Source: Haladaptatus sp. QDMS2
GTDB lineage: Archaea > Halobacteriota > Halobacteria > Halobacteriales > Halococcaceae
NCBI RefSeq assembly: GCF_029338295.1
Contig: NZ_CP119791.1
Span: 2,294,001 to 2,358,000, forward strand
Reading direction: 5' to 3'
DNA: 64,000 nucleotides
Position numbers and translations under genes: made by a program
Notes under the pieces: generated by a model
Told to the model about the DNA's origin: nothing
What the model saw: the letters and a program-made list of their open reading frames with translations, nothing else
Database searches by the model: none
Shown: positions 16,025 to 24,321 of the stretch, one piece after another
How positions within the stretch are numbered: the first letter of the stretch is position 1
Layout: each line of letters opens with the position of its first letter

Positions 16025-17016
16025 ACCTTCGCGGCCCGGTCGATGATTATTTGGGCGCGTTCTGAGGCGTCGCCCTCAGGTTGGACCGGTTCGCGCCCGT
16101 CGAACACCTCGTGGACCATCGTGATGCTCTCTGCGAGCGTATCGAGTCCGTACCCGCCCTCGAGAACGAACCCGAGCGCGGCGTCGAGGTCTGCCGCGAG
16201 CGACCGCACGCGGTCGGTGAGCACGCCGTAGCCCTCCGTCGAGACGCGCATTCGCGAGATGGGGTCGTGTTCGTGGGCGTCGAACCCGGCGCTCACGAGG
16301 AGCAGGTCCGGTTCGAACGCTTCCAGTGCGGGGACGAGCAGTTGGTCGAACGCGTCTGCGTACTCCGCGTCGCCGCTACCCGAGGGGAGCGGGGCGTTGA
16401 GCGTCGTTCCCTCACCTGCCCCCTCGCCGACTTCTTCTGCCTCGCCGGTCCCGGGGTAGAGGCCCGCCTCGTGGAACGAGGAGTAGTGGACGTCGCCACG
16501 CTCGTAGAAGATGTCTTGCGTGCCGTTACCGTGGTGGACGTCCCAGTCGAAGATTGCGACCCGACTCGCGTCGCCGCTGTCGAGGGCGGTCTGGGCTGCG
16601 ACGGCAGCGTTGTTCACGAAACAAAAGCCCATCGCGTTGTCGTAGACCGCGTGATGACCCGGCGGCCGGCCGATAGAAAACGGCGTGTCGCGGCCTGTTT
16701 CGCCGTCGAGGGCGGCCGTCGCGGCCCACTCCGCGAGGCCGGCACTCTGCAGGGCGGCGTCCCACGTCGCTTCTACGGCGATGGTGTCGGGGTCCCACTC
16801 ACCGCCGCCATCGGCACAGAATTGCTTGACGCGGTCTACGTACTCGTCTTCGTGGACGGCGCGGACGGCGGCCTCCGTCGCGGGGGCTGCCTCCACGTAG
16901 TCGACGCCGTGTTGCTTCGTGAGTCCGCGACGAATCGCGCGGAGACGGTCTGGACTCTCAGGATGGCGAACCCCCGTGTCGTGGTCCAGACAGACCTCGC
17001 TGTAGCCAAATCTCAT
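16003..17016 (-). CDS. hdaI: Histone deacetylase-family amidohydrolase
   Basis: A 337-residue zinc deacetylase of the class II/acetoin-utilisation type. Characteristic blocks: RPPGHHAVYDNAMGFCFVNN with the His-His pair, FDWDVHHGNGTQDIF with zinc ligands, and LVSAGFDAHEHDP. In Haloferax the homologue HdaI is reported essential. Here it directly follows a histone gene: the histone stop and the deacetylase ATG overlap as ATGA, which implies coupled translation. This favours a chromatin role, though haloarchaeal substrates are not proven. Confidence 0.92.
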   Translation of the reverse strand: MRFGYSEVCLDHDTGVRHPESPDRLRAIRRGLTKQHGVDYVEAAPATEAAVRAVHEDEYVDRVKQFCADGGGEWDPDTIAVEATWDAALQSAGLAEWAATAALDGETGRDTPFSIGRPPGHHAVYDNAMGFCFVNNAAVAAQTALDSGDASRVAIFDWDVHHGNGTQDIFYERGDVHYSSFHEAGLYPGTGEAEEVGEGAGEGTTLNAPLPSGSGDAEYADAFDQLLVPALEAFEPDLLLVSAGFDAHEHDPISRMRVSTEGYGVLTDRVRSLAADLDAALGFVLEGGYGLDTLAESITMVHEVFDGREPVQPEGDASERAQIIIDRAAKVHGFGEK

Positions 17017-17444
17017 TCAAAGAGTTCGAAGTACGTCTGAATGTCTTCTGCCTTGATGGTGCGGCGGTCTGCGTGCCTGGCGAGAATCGCCGCGGCCATT
17101 GAGATGTTTTCAGCGTAGTCTTCGAGGATGTCCGCGAGGGCGATTCGCGCGTCCATCGCCACGCGATATCGGTCGTCAATGCGTAGGCGGGCGATGCGGT
17201 CGACAGGCGCGATGGGCAGCGTCAGCGAATCCTTGTCGACGAGTTGTTCGACCCCGAAGTCCTGTGCCATCAGCGTCTTGCGACCGTCCGCAGTCGCGTG
17301 CTCTGCGGCGTCGATAGCCAGCGTCGCGCCGTGCCCCTGAATCCGGCGTGCGAGCTCTTCTGCAGCATCAGCACTCACGCGGAGGGACCCGGCATTGCGC
17401 CGAATGATGGTGTCTACCGGGGCGAACGGTAGCTCTACACTCAT
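17013..17444 (-). CDS. hstA: Archaeal histone doublet
   Basis: A 143-residue fusion of two histone folds (about 1-68 and 76-143), as found in haloarchaea, that can form an intramolecular pseudo-dimer and bind or wrap DNA. Each half starts with a LPxAPVDxIxR motif (LPFAPVDTIIR, LPIAPVDRIAR) and carries the central long helix. It is acidic, as for halophiles. The start at 17444 gives MSVELPFAPVD. It lies between rpa (66 nt upstream) and the deacetylase (overlapping downstream), forming a three-gene DNA-binding unit. Confidence 0.95.
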   Translation of the reverse strand: MSVELPFAPVDTIIRRNAGSLRVSADAAEELARRIQGHGATLAIDAAEHATADGRKTLMAQDFGVEQLVDKDSLTLPIAPVDRIARLRIDDRYRVAMDARIALADILEDYAENISMAAAILARHADRRTIKAEDIQTYFELFE

Positions 17445-17510
17445 ACCACAGAAGGGGTCCGATTGCCCCATAAGAGTTTCCGTCGGACTCGCTAGCCGTC
17501 GCTGCGCCGC

Positions 17511-18914
17511 TTAGAAGATATCGGTCGCGTCGAGTCGTCCGTCGCGGAGCGTCCCTCGGACCGTAATCTCCTGGCCGAGCTGCACCGTCTGGGAGGTTTC
17601 GACGCTCATCGTCTCTTTCCCGTCGTCGAGAACGACCGGATTGCCAGCCTGCACGACCGTTCCGGTGAATTCGACAGTCTCACCGTCCGCGCTGGCTTCA
17701 GCATCGCCGTCGTCACCCGTCTCGGGTTTCGGCTTGTTCCCCTCGGCAAACGCAGAGAGTCCCGTGTCGCTTGGGCTGTCCTGTGTGGCCGACTCTACCT
17801 CGCGGTCGGTGTCCTGAGTCACCGTGATTGTCGTCCGCCAGCCCGCGGAGGCTTCCATGTCCTCCTGCCAGCCGTCTTTGATTTCGACATCTGCGAGGTG
17901 GACCTCGTCACCTGGCGCGATTTCGTAGTCAGCTTTCTCGCCCCAGAGCGCGACGCGGATGTCACCCGTCGAGTCCTGCACGCGGATGTTTCTGACCTGT
18001 CCCTCCGACCCGTCGTCGCGGTCGAAGGTTCGCTTTGGGTCCGCAGAGCGGACGACGCCGCCGATGTCGGCGTTCATGCCGATTTCGAGGTCGGCGATTG
18101 GCGTCGATTCGGGGACGTATTCTACGTCCTCGTCTATCTCCTCTATCTTGCCGCGGTTGCCGACGTGCAGTTCTAAGTTGCCGTCGCGCTCGCGGACGTA
18201 GCCGTCTACGACTTCGACGGACGTGCCTGTGGTGAGTTCCTCGGCACGGTTCGCCTGCTCGTCCCACATCGTGACGCGGATGCGTCCCGTCGGGTCGCCG
18301 AGCGTGATGTTCGCGACGCGACCCTCGGAGCCGTCGTCCCGCGAGAAGGTGCGAACCGTCCCGGTGTCGAGCACCTTCCCCTGGAGATTGACGTCCGAGA
18401 GGCCGAGTGAAAGTTTCTCGATGGTGTGGGTGTCGAGCACCTCGACGTCGATTTCGACGTCCTCGTCGGGTTCGGCCTGGTCGACGCTCACTTCGACGCC
18501 GTTATACCCCTCTTTCGGGCGACCCTTGATGCGGAGGACCGTGCCGACGTCGAGTTGGCCGTCGGCCACGGCTTGAGCCTGCTCGTCCCAGAAGGTGATG
18601 CGAATCGTTCCGGTTTCGTCCGCAACTTCGACGTTGATGACGCGGCCGTCCTCGTCCTCGCCGTCGCGCTCGAAGGTGCGCAGGTCGCCGACCTTCACCA
18701 CTTTCGCGATGAACTTGACCTCCTCTTGACCGGGTTTGATGTCCACGATGCCGGAAACCTCGCCGTCTTTGAGTTCGTGCGCGATGAGCATGGCCGCCGT
18801 TTCCTCGTCGGCGAGGCCCCCCATCTGCTCGACTTTCGCGGCGACGGCCTCGCGGAATTCCTCCTCCGAGACGTCAGCGTCAAGGTCCGCATAGATGTCC
18901 TCGATATCGCCCAT
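17511..18914 (-). CDS. rpa2: Replication protein A, multi-OB single-stranded DNA-binding protein
   Basis: A 467-residue ssDNA-binding protein for replication and repair. At least three OB folds recur at about 70-145, 170-245 and 280-355, each with the repeated wording RTFERDGE/RTFSRDDGSEGRV...ITLGDxTGxIRVTMWDEQA. A fourth, shorter OB-like module lies at the C-terminus (VEFTGTVVQAGNPVV) after an acidic linker. The start at 18914 (MGDIEDIYADLDADV) follows the family. It resembles the single-chain haloarchaeal RPA encoded beside histone in Haloferax; a zinc finger is not seen. Confidence 0.92.
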   Translation of the reverse strand: MGDIEDIYADLDADVSEEEFREAVAAKVEQMGGLADEETAAMLIAHELKDGEVSGIVDIKPGQEEVKFIAKVVKVGDLRTFERDGEDEDGRVINVEVADETGTIRITFWDEQAQAVADGQLDVGTVLRIKGRPKEGYNGVEVSVDQAEPDEDVEIDVEVLDTHTIEKLSLGLSDVNLQGKVLDTGTVRTFSRDDGSEGRVANITLGDPTGRIRVTMWDEQANRAEELTTGTSVEVVDGYVRERDGNLELHVGNRGKIEEIDEDVEYVPESTPIADLEIGMNADIGGVVRSADPKRTFDRDDGSEGQVRNIRVQDSTGDIRVALWGEKADYEIAPGDEVHLADVEIKDGWQEDMEASAGWRTTITVTQDTDREVESATQDSPSDTGLSAFAEGNKPKPETGDDGDAEASADGETVEFTGTVVQAGNPVVLDDGKETMSVETSQTVQLGQEITVRGTLRDGRLDATDIF

Positions 18915-19047
18915 AATCGTACGATTCACCAAGTTATGGCCGCGCTTAAGCGTTGTCGTTGGTCGAATAGACGGCTCTCGTCGGTCGGTTTTTTCAGGCC
19001 GAATCTAGCGTGCATGACGAGGGATTGTCCCGCCATCCGACTTGAAT

Positions 19048-19539
19048 CTACGCCGACTGTGATTTCTTGGTGACTTCCGTCTTCTCGCCGCCGACGGTGT
19101 GGTTCACGACGACCGTCTCGGGGAGGCCGTTTTCGAATCCGACCGACGCCTCGTACTCGATCTCCTGAATACACTGCGCGCACATCGCGTCCTCGTCTGG
19201 CTGTTTCGTGACGACGTGGACCGTGAGCGTGTCAGACTCCTCGTCGTACTCGGCCGATTCGAGTTTTCCGGTGTGACAAGCGTTTGGCCCCCAGATGACC
19301 CCGCTGACCTGCACCTGCGACTGGTCGGGCTGGAACGAGACGCTCGCTTCGCTGACTTCGTTCCCACAGCCCGCACTGACCACCGAGAGCGATTTGTTCG
19401 TCACCTTTGGCTTCGGCTCTGGCGTCGCGGTCGTGGTCGTGTTGCCACCCGAACCGTTTCCATTTCCGGAGCTGACACAGCCTGCTCCAGCCGTCGCGGC
19501 GACACCCGCCGCGGACACGATGAATGTTCGTCGATTCAT
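19048..19539 (-). CDS. Tat-type lipoprotein, unknown function
   Basis: A 163-residue exported protein. The start MNRRTFIVSAAG has a twin-arginine motif, and lipobox AGAGC ends at Cys21, so it is probably exported folded and lipid-modified. A short Gly/Asn/Thr linker precedes a beta-rich domain with VSAGCGNE and, later, CAQC, cysteines that could form disulfides or bind metal outside the cell. No family recognised. It stands alone upstream of the tRNA-Arg locus. Confidence 0.75.
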   Translation of the reverse strand: MNRRTFIVSAAGVAATAGAGCVSSGNGNGSGGNTTTTATPEPKPKVTNKSLSVVSAGCGNEVSEASVSFQPDQSQVQVSGVIWGPNACHTGKLESAEYDEESDTLTVHVVTKQPDEDAMCAQCIQEIEYEASVGFENGLPETVVVNHTVGGEKTEVTKKSQSA

Positions 19540-19705
19540 ACCAGTACCGTCGCCGGGTGTAATAAAGGACGTTGGGTAGATTCAAAGAGCCATTTCACAT
19601 ATCGAAACCCGGTGCGAGCGAGTGAGTGACACCCGCAAAATCGACGGACGAAGCGAGGGCGAGAATCGTAACCCCTTTAACCGCGCCGGAGGTACGTGTA
19701 GATGA

Positions 19706-19778
19706 GTCCTGATAGGGTAGTGGACTATCCTCCTGGCTTGCGGAGCCAGGGACCGGAGTTCAAATCTCCGTCAGGACG
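19706..19778 (+). tRNA. tRNA-Arg (GCG)
   Basis: A 73-nt cloverleaf: acceptor GTCCTGA/TCAGGAC, discriminator G, D-arm TAGGGTAGTGGACTA, anticodon stem CTGGC/GCCAG with loop TTGCGGA (anticodon GCG), and T-arm CGGAGTTCAAATCTCCG. No intron. A TATA-like CCTTTAACC lies at about 19674-19682. Confidence 0.96.
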
Positions 19779-19833
19779 TTTCATTTCATTCAACGACCTG
19801 ACTTGCTCCACGCTCGCGTTCGCTCGCGTGGAA

Positions 19834-19965
19834 CTCCGTGAGAACTGCGTTCTCACGTGCCTCACACTCGTTTCACTCGTGTGAGACTCCGTCAGGACGC
19901 TCATTTCATTCGCGCCCTGACTTACTCCACGCTCGCGTCCGCTCGCGTGGAACTCCGCCAGGACA
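19834..19965 (+). repeat. tRNA-Arg 3' echoes (three copies)
   Basis: Copies of the tRNA-Arg acceptor end CTCCGTCAGGACG occur at 19887-19899 (exact), 19953-19965 (two changes) and 19834-19845 (degenerate). The segments between them are also repeated: CATTTCATTC, the (C)CCTGACTT word and the hairpin CCACGCTCGCG...CGCGTGGAACTCCG appear twice. Confidence 0.78.
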
Positions 19966-19991
19966 CTTCTACAAAAATTCGAGCGACAGAG

Positions 19992-20360
19992 CTACTCGCC
20001 CGTGTACAGCAGATAGCCGAGGACGACGAGCATGGCGACCTGCACGACCTTATCGAGAACGCCAATCGTAAAGTGTGGCGTGCCAGCGAGAATCCAGAGG
20101 ACGACTTGGCCGGTGACGAAGAGAATCCCGATGGCATAGAGAAGTCGTCTAAAGACGTTGAGCGCCATCGCGACAACCGCGGCGAAGAAGATGACGCCGG
20201 CGAGGAGGAACGGAACCATGCCGTCTAGCGTGTAGAGATAGACGTGAACTGCCCCCGTGATGATGGCGAGCACTGCGAGCAGCCAGTGAACCGACGTGAG
20301 CGATTCCATTCGAAAGCCAAACCCCTCGTCTGCCAGCGTCCGGGATGGTTGGGTTGCCAT
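19992..20360 (-). CDS. Small haloarchaeal membrane protein (DUF7475-like)
   Basis: A 122-residue protein with four predicted membrane helices (LTSVHWLLAVLAIITGAVHV, FLLAGVIFFAAVVAMAL, LLYAIGILFVTGQVVLWIL, VVQVAMLVVLGYLLY). A histidine in helix 1 is a notable polar residue. No enzymatic motif is visible. From memory it resembles a haloarchaeal membrane family named DUF7475. It follows the tRNA-Arg echo region on the opposite strand. Confidence 0.7.
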   Translation of the reverse strand: MATQPSRTLADEGFGFRMESLTSVHWLLAVLAIITGAVHVYLYTLDGMVPFLLAGVIFFAAVVAMALNVFRRLLYAIGILFVTGQVVLWILAGTPHFTIGVLDKVVQVAMLVVLGYLLYTGE

Positions 20361-20596
20361 GGTGCGACCCTAGGACATCTCCCGCACGTGACATAGGTAT
20401 AGTATCGTTAATCGAAGAATATCATTCGTTTGCGAGTACTGTCGAGAATTGCTGCCCGTCGGACGGTTTTGGGAGATTACTGGACATTCATAACATTTTA
20501 ACACGTGCTTAGTCGCAGAAACTGACTGTCCGTCCGGTGGCCAAACAACTATATGTGAAGGAAGTCCGTACTCCCCCTCAGAGGGGACAGGGGACA

Positions 20597-21079
20597 ATGA
20601 GCCACCAAGCAGAGACTCGACTCGAACTGTACGTCCGCTCGCTCGCACCTGGAGTCGCGCGCGAGCAGCAAGACCGCATCATCGACCAACTGGACTCGCT
20701 CAAGGACGCAGACGCCATCGCAGACTACGACATCGAAGTCTGGGGCAGAGAGGTGTGCACGACGGCAGCCACCGCGCGCACCGAAGCCGGCAAGCGCGTC
20801 CTCGACAAAATTTCCGAGTTCGAACGGTGGGCCGACCGAAACGGCCGGTCGCTCTCTTCGGTGTTCGAGGTCCACGAAGTCGATTCGAGCATTACCGACG
20901 AACAATACGAGAGCATCGTCCTCCCGCTGATGGTGCTCGCAGAGTACCACGACGACGAACTCGTCGGCGTCGCGCCGTGCGCCTACGAAGGTGCACCCGT
21001 CACCATCGACGAGTGCCTCGCCACGCTGGACGAGCAGACCGACCGGCCGCTACTCGCTGCCGGACAGGCGAGCCAGTAA
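20597..21079 (+). CDS. Conserved haloarchaeal HTH-like protein, 160 aa
   Basis: A soluble protein whose first part (MSHQAETRLELYVRSLAPGV, then QDRIIDQLDSLKDAD, then VWGREV) is widely shared by haloarchaeal proteins often labelled HTH domain-containing. The C-terminal part is helical and ends with a flexible tail. A TATA-like ACTATATG about 45-50 nt before the start and a GAGGGG block suggest a short leader with a ribosome site. It may be a regulator, but no target is known. Confidence 0.68.
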   Translation: MSHQAETRLELYVRSLAPGVAREQQDRIIDQLDSLKDADAIADYDIEVWGREVCTTAATARTEAGKRVLDKISEFERWADRNGRSLSSVFEVHEVDSSITDEQYESIVLPLMVLAEYHDDELVGVAPCAYEGAPVTIDECLATLDEQTDRPLLAAGQASQ

Positions 21080-21114
21080 CCACACCTTTTCACCTTCGCT
21101 CTCGAGATTCGCGT

Positions 21115-21732
21115 ATGGACGACCACCTCCAGGCAGGCATCGCCATCTACAACGCGGGCGAGTTCCACGCCGCCCACGACGCCTGGGAGGACGTGTGGTT
21201 GGACCTCGACGCAGGTAGCGACGACGAGCGCCTGCTCCACGGCCTCATCCAGTTCACCGCCGCGGTTCACCACGCGACGCGCCAGAACTGGGAGGGCGTG
21301 GCCGGACTCGTCGAGAGCGCGGGCGAGTATCTCGCCGAACTTCCCGCCGACTACCGAGGCGTGAACGTCGGGCCGGTCTGCGACTACCTCACGACGCTCG
21401 CCCGCGACCCGACCGCCATCGACCTCGATGCGCCGCTCGCGCTAACCTACGAAGGACGCGAACTCCACGTACACCACCTCGACTTTCCGGCGGCCGCGAT
21501 TGCGGCGCTGGTGCTTGCCGAAGAACACGATTACGACGAGGCGGTCGTCGCGCAGGCAGTCGCCTACGCGCGAGACGATTTAGCAGCGAACAATCAGACA
21601 AGTCAGTTTATCACGTTCGTGATGGACTTTGCGTCCGACCCTGCCCACCGCGCCATTGTCTTCCAGCGACTTTCTCAGCACGTAGAACGCCGGAAGTCGA
21701 AAGAACGAGACGTAGAGGGATTGTTCGATTGA
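21115..21732 (+). CDS. DUF309 family protein
   Basis: A 205-residue helical protein with the DUF309 signature EFHAAHDAWEDVW followed by LLHGLIQFTAAVHHATRQNW. The conserved His, Asp, Glu and Trp residues resemble a metal or ligand pocket, but no reaction is established. The length is longer than the minimal domain because of an additional C-terminal helical section. It lies 35 nt after the HTH-like gene on the same strand, so co-transcription is likely, and meets azf tail-to-tail with one base between. Confidence 0.85.
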   Translation: MDDHLQAGIAIYNAGEFHAAHDAWEDVWLDLDAGSDDERLLHGLIQFTAAVHHATRQNWEGVAGLVESAGEYLAELPADYRGVNVGPVCDYLTTLARDPTAIDLDAPLALTYEGRELHVHHLDFPAAAIAALVLAEEHDYDEAVVAQAVAYARDDLAANNQTSQFITFVMDFASDPAHRAIVFQRLSQHVERRKSKERDVEGLFD

Positions 21733-21733
21733 G

Positions 21734-22480
21734 CTATTCGTCGAAGTGTGCGGAATTGTCCCGTGGCTCGTAGCCGAGGACCTCCTTCGCCCGGTCGATG
21801 GAGTAGTACTTGCGGTCGTTGTCCGAGATGCCGTAGACGATTTCGTAGTCGTAGTCGGCCTGGATACACCGGTCGAACAGGTGCGCACAGTCGCGATAGG
21901 AGAGCCACATGGCCTGCCCGCGCTCGTAGTCGATTGGCGGGTGGTCCTTCGTGAGGTTGCCAATTCGTACGCAGACCACGCTCAGGTCGTGGTGGTCGTG
22001 GTAGTACCGGCCGAGAATCTCGCCGGAGGCTTTGCTCACGCCGTAGAGGTTACTCGGTCGGGGAAGTTCGGTGCCGTCTAAGCGAAACTCGTCGTGCGTG
22101 CGGTAGATGTCCGGTTTTCGCTCCTCGGTCTCGAACGCGCCCACCGCGTGATTCGAGGAGGCGAAGGCGAACTTCTCTACGCCCGCGTCGACCGCTGCTT
22201 CGAGGATGTTCTGTGTGCCGTCGATGTTGTTCCGTAAGACGCTATCCCAGGGGGCCTCGGGACGGGGGTCACCCGCGAGGTGGATGATTGCAGAGACGCC
22301 CTCGACCGCTTCTCGGATGGCCTCCTCATCCGTGATGTCGGCGACGACGTACTCGTGGTCGACCTCGCCAGTGGGGGGTTCGCGGTCGAGGAGTCGCCAC
22401 TCGTACTTGTCGGCAATGTCGCCCAGGATGGCCGTGCCGACGCGGCCCGCAGCGCCCGTGAGTAAGACCGGGTCGTCCAT
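21734..22480 (-). CDS. azf: NAD-dependent sugar dehydrogenase/epimerase (SDR), Azf-like
   Basis: A 248-residue extended short-chain dehydrogenase. The Rossmann loop TGAAGRVG opens the protein, VADITD and LAGDPRPEAPW follow, and the catalytic YGVSK motif is near residue 145. It matches the haloarchaeal Azf type, an NAD-dependent glucose-6-phosphate dehydrogenase of the oxidative pentose phosphate route, and in Haloferax that gene lies in the same neighbourhood as rpa/histone. A uronate dehydrogenase or related sugar substrate cannot be excluded from sequence alone. Confidence 0.82.
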   Translation of the reverse strand: MDDPVLLTGAAGRVGTAILGDIADKYEWRLLDREPPTGEVDHEYVVADITDEEAIREAVEGVSAIIHLAGDPRPEAPWDSVLRNNIDGTQNILEAAVDAGVEKFAFASSNHAVGAFETEERKPDIYRTHDEFRLDGTELPRPSNLYGVSKASGEILGRYYHDHHDLSVVCVRIGNLTKDHPPIDYERGQAMWLSYRDCAHLFDRCIQADYDYEIVYGISDNDRKYYSIDRAKEVLGYEPRDNSAHFDE

Positions 22481-22541
22481 TCAGATGGTTCTCGGAGCGG
22501 GGACAGTAAGTAACGTGCGATTCAGAAAAGTCGTCTGTAGA

Positions 22542-23150
22542 TTAGGCGAGCCGCGCGAACGCCAGCGTGCCAGAGATGTTCTCGATGTAGATGTTCACCA
22601 CGTCACCCTCGCGTGCGCCGGGCACGAAGATGGTGTACTTGCCTTTCTCGGCGACGCCGTCGCCCTTGCGACCGGTGTCGGTAATCTTGACCTCGTAGGT
22701 CTTGCCCTCTTCGAGGACGGCACGGTTCTGGGTCGCGGAGGTTTTGCTGCGCTTTGCGACGGGGCGGAAGGCACCACAGGCCTCACAGCGGAGCATCTGC
22801 GTGCGCCCTTCCATCGTCAGGCGGGTGTCGGGAAGGCCACACTCAGAGCAGATGACGAACTCTTCCATGTAGCTCTCGATGGCCGCCTCGAAGTCGGAAG
22901 GCGAGAACGACCCGTTGTAGCGCGCCCAATTCTCCTCTATCTGACCGTTCGTCCCGAATTCGCGCTGGATTGCGCTGTGGAGATGTTCCGGTTTGCGCGA
23001 GAGGGCGTCCGCGATGGCGTTCAGGTTCGTCAGGCGAGTGAACGCCCCGTCCTTTTGCACCTCCGCGTCTGGGACGCGAAGTCGGTCTTCGCTGCCCCGG
23101 AAGTCGGGCACAGACTCCATGGCTCTGTTGAGGCTGGCTTCGTAGTCCAT
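22542..23150 (-). CDS. Translation initiation factor aIF2-beta fused to TRAM domain
   Basis: A 202-residue protein. Residues about 1-135 are the aIF2/eIF5-type domain with the zinc site CSEC (101/104) and CEAC (122/125), which helps deliver initiator tRNA to the ribosome. Residues about 147-202 form a TRAM RNA-binding barrel (EEGKTYEVKITDTGRKGDGV). Canonical aIF2-beta is nearer 140 residues, so this is the longer haloarchaeal form. It is the only core translation gene in this part and has no partner subunit nearby. Confidence 0.93.
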   Translation of the reverse strand: MDYEASLNRAMESVPDFRGSEDRLRVPDAEVQKDGAFTRLTNLNAIADALSRKPEHLHSAIQREFGTNGQIEENWARYNGSFSPSDFEAAIESYMEEFVICSECGLPDTRLTMEGRTQMLRCEACGAFRPVAKRSKTSATQNRAVLEEGKTYEVKITDTGRKGDGVAEKGKYTIFVPGAREGDVVNIYIENISGTLAFARLA

Positions 23151-23246
23151 ACTCGAACGAGGTGGCCGGGGCCTAAAGGAGTTGCGTGATTAGCTATCGC
23201 GTGGGGTCACAGAAGACGTATTGGCCCGGAAGGCGGAGAAAGCGCC

Positions 23247-23582
23247 ATGGAACCGACCGACGCAGAGACCGCCTGTTTCGAGGCGGGCATCAAGTTCGGC
23301 ACGCTGTATCACCAGTTCGCGGGGACGCCCGTCAGCCCCGAGAGTGCTGACTCGCTCGCCCGTGCTATGGAGGAAGCGATTTTGAACCAACCCCACTGTG
23401 AGGCAGTCTCGGTGGAGATTCGCAAAGACGACCTCGCAGCGGCCATCGACCACGGCTACACCGAGCTTACGGGCAAGTTCATGGACGTCGAGATGCGTAT
23501 CGAGTACGAAGGTGTCACCGTGCACACGCGCATGGCGATGGAAGGCGGCTACCCGATGATGCGCGTCGTGGACGTGGCCTGA
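23247..23582 (+). CDS. mptD: Archaeal dihydroneopterin aldolase-type protein (MptD)
   Basis: A 111-residue small enzyme matching the archaeal MptD family, which cleaves 7,8-dihydroneopterin to 6-hydroxymethyl-dihydropterin in folate or tetrahydromethanopterin synthesis. Recognisable parts: CFEAGIKFGTLYHQFAGTP near the N-terminus and YTELTGKFMDVEMRIEY later. Haloarchaea use folate, so the product would enter folate synthesis, in line with the DHFR gene 10 kb away. No other pterin gene is adjacent. Confidence 0.85.
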   Translation: MEPTDAETACFEAGIKFGTLYHQFAGTPVSPESADSLARAMEEAILNQPHCEAVSVEIRKDDLAAAIDHGYTELTGKFMDVEMRIEYEGVTVHTRMAMEGGYPMMRVVDVA

Positions 23583-23629
23583 AAAACCCCCTGACAGCAC
23601 GCGATTTTCACTTTCAGTTTCGGGCAATG

Positions 23630-23638
23630 GTTTAAAAG
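23630..23638 (+). promoter_or_regulatory. TATA box of the coiled-coil protein gene
   Basis: GTTTAAAAG about 23-31 nt before the ATG at 23661 would place transcription start at or next to the start codon, a leaderless arrangement. Confidence 0.5.
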
Positions 23639-23660
23639 GGATGCCAACGAATACCAGGCC

Positions 23661-24110
23661 ATGAGTCAAGCGACGCTCAACGACGACGAACTCTTCGGCG
23701 AAGCCGCAAGCGAAATGCGTGCCGACGTGGAGTCGCACCTCCAGCAAGCATACGAGTCGCTCCCAGCTGCGGACGACGTGTGGGACGTGGAAGCCGAGAA
23801 CACCCTCGGCGTCCTCAACTCCCTTCGCTCGGCCCTCAATACGGGCGACGCAGAAGAGCACCTGCGCAACGCCAAAAAATGGTACACGATGGGCGTGCGG
23901 GCTGACGCCTTCGAGGACGCAGACGACTTAGAACAACAAATCGAGGACCTCACCGAACTCATCGAGGAGATCGAGGAGGCCCACGAGAAGGTCGGCGGCC
24001 TCACCTCGACGATTCCGAAACTCCGCAAATCGCTCGAAGCTATGGGCGAAGAAGCGGAGGATGCGGACGAAGAAGACGAGGAAGAAGAGGAAGAGGACGA
24101 AGAAGAGTAG
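23661..24110 (+). CDS. Coiled-coil haloarchaeal protein (DUF5790-like)
   Basis: A 149-residue acidic protein. Residues about 85-120 form a coiled coil (LEQQIEDLTELIEEIEEAHE), and the end is an almost pure Asp/Glu tail. The N-terminal half is helical with DDVWDVEAENTLGVLNSLRS. It fits, from memory, the haloarchaeal family DUF5790. Its partner and role are unknown; the strong promoter suggests steady expression. Confidence 0.72.
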   Translation: MSQATLNDDELFGEAASEMRADVESHLQQAYESLPAADDVWDVEAENTLGVLNSLRSALNTGDAEEHLRNAKKWYTMGVRADAFEDADDLEQQIEDLTELIEEIEEAHEKVGGLTSTIPKLRKSLEAMGEEAEDADEEDEEEEEEDEEE

Positions 24111-24321
24111 GGACCACTCCGAGCGTCGCCGTGACGTTCTGCAATTCGCGCATTGAATTTTCGGAGAGCGACAGCTTTTTACACAGAAGTGGTTACAAAC
24201 CTTGCTCGCTCCCTTTTCCGCGGACAGGTACCAGAATGCAGACGAAGGCTGAAACTACCACTTGAGATTCCAGTTTCGAATCAGGCGAAAGAATCCTCTT
24301 GGCTGTGCGCGAACTGATGGT

